From CAMDKS01 sp964402975 (GTDB taxonomy: Bacteria > Bdellovibrionota_B > Oligoflexia > Oligoflexales > RGVZ01), in NCBI GenBank assembly GCA_964402975.1, contig CAYOEM010000008.1:58015-122014 (forward strand): 64,000 bases of DNA. The letters run 5' to 3'. This document shows positions 59,786 to 64,000 of this stretch, piece after piece (position 1 is the stretch's first letter; every line of letters starts with the position of its first letter). Under the pieces are notes generated by a model that was not told the origin of the DNA, ran no database searches, and saw only the letters and a program-made list of their open reading frames with translations. The translations under genes and the position numbers were made by a program.

Positions 59786-62437
59786 TTATAGACCTTTGGC
59801 AGCGGGAAGCAGCGGCGTTTCCCCTGAGCCGGGACGCCACAAAAGTCTTCCAAATTCATCACATTCGATGACCCAGGACCCCGTGAACTTGTCCGGCTCC
59901 TGTATAATTTTTTCGCTAACGGCATCCACAACCATGGCCTGGAAGGCCCTCTTCAAGGCCCTGCCACCAAATCGACCATCCCGGGCCACATCAATCAGGC
60001 GCTCCCTGAGCTGCCGTCCAATATAGAGACGGACAGCGCGGTCCTCCAAACGGGAGTTAAGACTACCGAGCTGCTTGTCAACAAGCCGGCTGTAATGCTC
60101 AACTCCTAAGCTTCTAAACTCGACAATTTCGTCAAGTCGGTTCACAAATTCCGGTCGCAAAACATCTGCAAGCGCGTGTCTCAGCATTCCTTCTCGTGTG
60201 TCGGCAAACGAAGCGTGTCCCAAATCTAATTTAAGATTTGACGTGAGAACGATCAGGGCATTAGAAAAATCTACAAGACGTCCATTGCCATCTGTCAGTC
60301 GTCCAGCATCAAATGTCTGGAGCAATATGTCCAATACTCTGGGGTGGGCTTTCTCAATCTCGTCAAATAATACGACTGAATATGGCTTTCGTCTCACCGC
60401 CTCTGTCAATTCACCGCCATTGCCGTGGCCGACGTACCCCGGAGGCGCGCCAATCAGTCGCGACACATTGTGCTCATGCATGTACTCTGACATGTCTATA
60501 CGCACGATCCGTGAGTCGTCGTCAAACAGCTCAGCCGCAAGGGCTCTGGCCGTTTCTGTTTTACCTACACCAGTTGGACCCATAAACAAAAAGACTCCAA
60601 GGGGCCTTCCCGGCTCATTAACACCGGCACGTGATCTCCTCACCGCACGACATACGCTTTTTACGGCCTCGTCTTGACCGAAGACACGGCTTGATATGCG
60701 AGCCTCCATCGTCATGAGGCGAGCGGAATCTGATTCCAGCATTTTATTCACTGGAATTGACGTCCATACACTGACCACTTCCGCAACTTCACGACGGCCT
60801 ACGATCTGTCTCAGGAAATGATGTTGCTTTTGAAGGCCGTCAAGCTCGTGTTGTACTTGCTTTATCTCAGACTCAAACTTAGGCATCTCTGAATATTGAA
60901 TTTTTGCTGCAAAGTCGTAGTCGCCGTTGCCTTTGGACTGTTCAAAAAGTTTGATCAGCTCCTGGCGCTTGGCTTCCGCTGCAGTTAGTCGGTCAAGTAA
61001 CGCTCGATGTGATCGCCAAATCGTATTCATGTGTTCAAAGTCATCTCGAGCTTTGCGCAACTTGACGTCAATGCCCGCGATAACCGCTTTGCTTTTGACA
61101 CCCGGTGTAATGGCCTGGCGTTCGATTTCTAACGACTCTATCTGGCCACGCAAAGCATCAAGCTCCGAAGGCATGCTGGCTATCTCAAGCTTTAGCCTGC
61201 TACATGCTTCATCGAGAAGATCAATAGCTTTATCAGGCAGTGTTCTAGACGTCAGATAACGAATGGAAAAATCAACGGCCGCGATCACAGCTTCATCGTC
61301 AACTTGAACACCATGATGAACCTCATAGTGAGCTTTCACGCCCCGAAGAATCGCGACGGTGGCGTCGCGCCCGGGCTCATCCACGGTTACCGGCTGAAAA
61401 CGCCTTTCAAGCGCCGAATCCTTTTCAATATGCTTGCGGTACTCATCAAACGTAGTCGCGCCGATACAATGGATCTCACCTCTTGCTAGCGCGGGCTTTA
61501 AAAGATTGGCCACATCAGCGCCACCCTCTTGATTACCGGCACCTACAATCATGTGCAGCTCATCAATAAATAAAATAATTTGGCCTTTGTGGTTCTCCAT
61601 AGCTTTGAGAAGGCTTTTCAGTCGATCTTCAAATTCCCCGCGATACTTAGCACCCGCAAGTAGGCTGCCTAGATCTAGGGATAAAATCCGTTTGCCTTTA
61701 ACGGTCTCTGGAACTTGGGATGCAGCAATTCTAAGAGCCAAGGCTTCAACCACGGCACTCTTACCAACCCCAGGTTCACCGACCAAAATAGGGTTATTCT
61801 TCTTTTTTCTACCCAGAATTTCCAAAACGCGTCGGACTTCGCTGTCGCGTCCGATTACGGGATCCAGCTCACCGCGCTCCGCTTTCGCTGAAAGATCGAC
61901 CGTGTATTTGACAAGGACATCGTCAACTTTTCGGGATTCAGCCTTCTGCTGGACTGGCGGAGAGTCTTTGTCTTTCTGATTTTTGCGCTCTCCTTGCTTC
62001 GTTCCAGCAGCACGAGTCTCCTGGTCTTTCGTAGACTGCTTTTCTACTTTTTCAGACCCGCCCGATATCGAGTCAGGGGTGATTTTTTGAGCTGCTGTTT
62101 TTAGAGTGGTCGACTGCTTAAAAAGTGCGGACCACAGTGATGCGGGATCAACCAGACCGCCCGCAAATTCACGCTCCACATCATCCAGAGCTGCATCAAG
62201 TCTTAGTCCAAAGCCAACTCGTTCAGTTCCAAAAACTCGCGACTGCCTCTTCAGGTGTGTCTGCAAAGCCGAGAGAAAGTGCTCAGACAGATTGATATCA
62301 ACTAAAGATGCGTCATCACGTAGCAGCGCAAAAGCCACATGCTCGACCTCAAGGGACTGGTGGCCGTAACTTCGCGCCAACTGAAGCCCTTGATGAAAGG
62401 CTTTCTGACATTGAAAATTGTACTTACTTAAATCCAT
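59786..62437 (-). CDS. clpB: ClpB-type AAA+ disaggregase with atypical N-terminal domain
   Basis: ClpB extracts proteins from aggregates with DnaK. Two AAA+ modules are intact: Walker A GEPGVGKSAVVEALA at about residue 222 and GPTGVGKTETARALA at about residue 620, with sensor and pore-loop segments (AGAKYRGEFEDRL). Between them a coiled-coil middle domain of about 120 residues, with YDFAAKIQYSEMPKFE, distinguishes it from ClpA and ClpC. The N-terminal region shows one Clp-N-like repeat followed by a charged linker (KDQETRAAGTKQGERKNQKD), so the second repeat looks degenerate. ATG 62437 is chosen; 883 residues. It is not beside type VI genes, so ClpV is unlikely. Confidence 0.88.
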   Translation of the reverse strand: MDLSKYNFQCQKAFHQGLQLARSYGHQSLEVEHVAFALLRDDASLVDINLSEHFLSALQTHLKRQSRVFGTERVGFGLRLDAALDDVEREFAGGLVDPASLWSALFKQSTTLKTAAQKITPDSISGGSEKVEKQSTKDQETRAAGTKQGERKNQKDKDSPPVQQKAESRKVDDVLVKYTVDLSAKAERGELDPVIGRDSEVRRVLEILGRKKKNNPILVGEPGVGKSAVVEALALRIAASQVPETVKGKRILSLDLGSLLAGAKYRGEFEDRLKSLLKAMENHKGQIILFIDELHMIVGAGNQEGGADVANLLKPALARGEIHCIGATTFDEYRKHIEKDSALERRFQPVTVDEPGRDATVAILRGVKAHYEVHHGVQVDDEAVIAAVDFSIRYLTSRTLPDKAIDLLDEACSRLKLEIASMPSELDALRGQIESLEIERQAITPGVKSKAVIAGIDVKLRKARDDFEHMNTIWRSHRALLDRLTAAEAKRQELIKLFEQSKGNGDYDFAAKIQYSEMPKFESEIKQVQHELDGLQKQHHFLRQIVGRREVAEVVSVWTSIPVNKMLESDSARLMTMEARISSRVFGQDEAVKSVCRAVRRSRAGVNEPGRPLGVFLFMGPTGVGKTETARALAAELFDDDSRIVRIDMSEYMHEHNVSRLIGAPPGYVGHGNGGELTEAVRRKPYSVVLFDEIEKAHPRVLDILLQTFDAGRLTDGNGRLVDFSNALIVLTSNLKLDLGHASFADTREGMLRHALADVLRPEFVNRLDEIVEFRSLGVEHYSRLVDKQLGSLNSRLEDRAVRLYIGRQLRERLIDVARDGRFGGRALKRAFQAMVVDAVSEKIIQEPDKFTGSWVIECDEFGRLLWRPGSGETPLLPAAKGL

Positions 62438-62554
62438 AGCCAATTCCGCCCACTCAGAGGCCGACCTCTGCTCAAGTGGGGGTATCGGAAGAATTGGGTG
62501 AGGATGAAGGAGAAAACCTCAATGCATCCCTAACAGATTAAAACTATTGGCTAT

Positions 62555-62824
62555 TTATTTAGTACCACGACTTTTCTCAATAAATCGCATGCGCAAATCA
62601 ATTAGTAGCTGCCTCAGAAGGCTCTCTTCTTCATCGGAGAGATTACCCTTTGTTTTTTCCGCCAGTAACGCAAGGATTTCAATGTTTTGGTGAGCCATCG
62701 GCATGTTTAATACCGGCGCTTGTCCATCGATGGCAGACTCGCCAAGGTAATGCAGCGCTGCACCAGAAAAGCCAAGAACCAAGCCCCTGAAATCAACGGC
62801 ACTGTTATTTGGTTGTGAGGACAT
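62555..62824 (-). CDS. DUF1844 family protein
   Basis: The 89-residue protein matches DUF1844 throughout: VDFRGLVLGFSGAALHYLGE, then NMPMAHQNIEILALLAEKTKGNLSDEEESLLRQLL (in parts) and DLRMRFIEKS. The family is found mainly in deltaproteobacteria, Acidobacteria and related phyla, and its function is not known; a soluble helical protein is predicted. ATG 62824 has AAGGAG ten bases upstream. Confidence 0.85.
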   Translation of the reverse strand: MSSQPNNSAVDFRGLVLGFSGAALHYLGESAIDGQAPVLNMPMAHQNIEILALLAEKTKGNLSDEEESLLRQLLIDLRMRFIEKSRGTK

Positions 62825-62974
62825 TTCCAAAAACTCCTTTTTTCTCCAATAAAGACATATTGGTTATTTGCCATACCGGCTGCAACATGAAAAACACACA
62901 ATCCTAATGATTCTCAAGATTTTCCCGATAACACAGACGTTGTTTGATTTATTTTTTGTAAGGACTCATCCTAG

Positions 62975-63718
62975 GTGGCGGTATCAAATCCAGCCCAGAA
63001 GAAGGGCGAATACAGAGCTGTCCTTTACACGGTCTCAGGCTATGGGGCAGGAGATGCTATTAAGCTGCGTCGAGATGCCACCATTCTCGGACGTGAAAAA
63101 GGTGATGTCATCATTACCGACCACGAGATCTCTTCCACCCATTGTCAGATTCAAAATATTAATGGCGTGTACCATATCTTTGACATGAATAGCACCAACG
63201 GTACGTTCGTAAACAAAAGCAGGGTCGTAAAATCCCGACTGAACCCCGGCGATGAAATCACCATCGGAAAGACCGTTTTCCGCTTCGCTTTGGAAGAGGA
63301 TACTAAAGTCCGTCACATTACTACGATCTTTCGAGGCAACCAAAACTCCGAAACCGCCTCCCGCGGAAGCTTGGTCGATACCATGATTGAGGACAAAGTT
63401 AAGAATAAACAACAATACTCTTTGTGGCTCACCATTAAGTATGGCAATGGCGTGACAGAGACGATTGAACTGCCTCAAAAACAGATTTTTCTCGGACGAG
63501 CCACAAGTTTTGGGCAATTTGAGAATGATGTGGAAATTAGCCGAAAGCATCTGCTGATCAAACTAAATGACCACGGTGAGGTCTTCGTTGAGGACCAAGG
63601 GTCCACGAACGGAACCTACTTAAATGGCACGAAAATTAAGGGCATGCACCCCCTCAATGCCAATGACACCATACGTTTGGGCAGCATTGAGGTCAAAGTG
63701 AGCGTAAAAACCGGTTGA
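62975..63718 (+). CDS. Double FHA-domain protein
   Basis: FHA domains bind phosphothreonine peptides. Two are visible: residues 30-100 (ATILGREKGDVIITDHEISSTHCQI, then DMNSTNGTFVN) and about 165-240 (IFLGRATSFGQFENDVEISRKHL, then EDQGSTNGTYLNG), each with the G-R...S...H and S-T-N-G-T motifs. No kinase or membrane domain is attached, so it is probably an adaptor for Ser/Thr-kinase signalling elsewhere. GTG 62975 with AAGGA ten bases upstream is the start. Confidence 0.9.
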   Translation: MAVSNPAQKKGEYRAVLYTVSGYGAGDAIKLRRDATILGREKGDVIITDHEISSTHCQIQNINGVYHIFDMNSTNGTFVNKSRVVKSRLNPGDEITIGKTVFRFALEEDTKVRHITTIFRGNQNSETASRGSLVDTMIEDKVKNKQQYSLWLTIKYGNGVTETIELPQKQIFLGRATSFGQFENDVEISRKHLLIKLNDHGEVFVEDQGSTNGTYLNGTKIKGMHPLNANDTIRLGSIEVKVSVKTG

Positions 63719-63781
63719 CGGCAACCCCCGTAAAGTGTGATACCAACCGTCCTTAGGCCTTTTTTAAGTCCTTTTTTGCAT

Positions 63782-63866
63782 GGGGATGTGGTGAAATTGG
63801 TAGACACGCTGGTCTTAGAAGCCAGTGCCGTAAGGTGTGAGAGTTCAAGTCTCTCCGTCCCCACCA
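63782..63866 (+). tRNA. tRNA-Leu (anticodon TAG)
   Basis: Acceptor GGGGATG/CGTCCCC, D arm with AAATTGGTAGA, anticodon stem CTGGT/GCCAG with loop CTTAGAA (anticodon TAG, reading CTA and other CTN), a long variable arm (TGCCGTAAGGTGT) typical of class II tRNAs, T arm GAGAG/CTCTC with TTCAAGT, discriminator A and encoded CCA. Length 85. Confidence 0.94.
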
Positions 63867-63895
63867 TAAAATAACTAAACAAAAATTATTTAAGA

Positions 63896-63913
63896 CTTCA
63901 GATATCTCTGAAG
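63896..63913. terminator. Short hairpin downstream of tRNA-Leu
   Basis: CTTCAGA-TATC-TCTGAAG (seven-pair stem, four-base loop) lies 30 bases after the tRNA. There is no T run, so it may be a processing or pausing structure rather than an intrinsic terminator. Confidence 0.35.
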
Positions 63914-64000
63914 CCTCCTCCGACTAATAATGTCGACCAAACCGGAAGAATGGAACAGTTAGGGCGATGACCCCCTCCGTGATTGATCCTTTCGGCCCAT

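Noticed and set aside
59786..62437. Calling the AAA+ protein ClpV of a type VI system.
   Set aside because: It has a full ClpB-type middle domain and no type VI genes nearby.
1..64000. CRISPR arrays, insertion sequences, prophage or attachment sites.
   Set aside because: No repeated spacer-like array, transposase motif or integrase was seen; the tRNA genes have no flanking direct repeats that I could recognise.

Overview
The window is a bacterial chromosome segment on a scaffold with three 100-N placeholder gaps (15919-16018, 25801-25900, 47543-47642). Gene content points to a Gram-negative, deltaproteobacterium-like organism, most plausibly in or near Bdellovibrionota/Oligoflexia. The evidence is many lipobox lipoproteins, a FecR-like protein beside a SpoIIE-type phosphatase, a DUF1844 protein, FHA and Fis proteins, futalosine-type menaquinone genes (mqnC and a ubiX/ubiA-like pair) and methylmalonyl-CoA mutase with MeaB. 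This placement is inference; no rRNA gene is present to fix it.

Layout. 1-7640 (minus strand): the S10-spc ribosomal protein operon from rpsJ to a truncated rplR, with rplX (uL24) absent between rplN and rplE. A strong promoter lies upstream, and the leader can form two mutually exclusive hairpins, one of which covers the rpsJ ribosome-binding site. 7.7-15.3 kb: an M14 peptidase, an OlsB-like acyltransferase, map, an orphan solute-binding protein, an FAD oxidoreductase, and a three-gene coupled operon (pseudo-receiver, unknown, 2Fe-2S protein). 15.3-24.4 kb: a GHMP kinase interrupted by a gap, a lipoprotein with a C-terminal Hint (hedgehog/intein-like) domain, trxA, rnhB, yraN, rplS, a degenerate hemerythrin-like protein, mqnC, a second lipoprotein ending in a Hint-like stub, and another lipoprotein. 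24.4-33.7 kb: tRNA-Arg, an FMN glutamate-synthase-like protein (gap inside), a mono-heme and a tetra-heme cytochrome c, a cardiolipin synthase, methylmalonyl-CoA mutase plus MeaB, and an A-type carrier lacking its CxC motif.

33.7-47.4 kb: a FecR-like protein divergent from a sensor/HAMP/SpoIIE phosphatase that runs tail-to-tail into an atypical OmpR-type regulator, then threonine deaminase, ubiX/ubiA-like menaquinone genes, three lipoproteins (one with TPRs), a coiled-coil protein, an unknown gene pair and a rhomboid protease. 47.7-64 kb: mostly housekeeping genes: hutH, rpe-def, lon, grpE, fis, dnaB, rpsF-rplI (rpsR absent between them), rplY-pth, prs, tRNA-Gln, clpB, DUF1844, an FHA protein and tRNA-Leu.

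How genes work together. Ribosome synthesis and protein quality control dominate (ribosomal proteins, map, def, pth, lon, grpE, clpB, tRNAs). MqnC, the UbiX-like and the UbiA-like proteins fit menaquinone synthesis by the futalosine route, feeding a respiratory chain to which the cytochromes may belong. Methylmalonyl-CoA mutase and its GTPase chaperone form a coupled operon. The most unusual items are the Hint lipoprotein pair, the switch-like rpsJ leader, and the absence of two ribosomal protein genes from their conserved positions.
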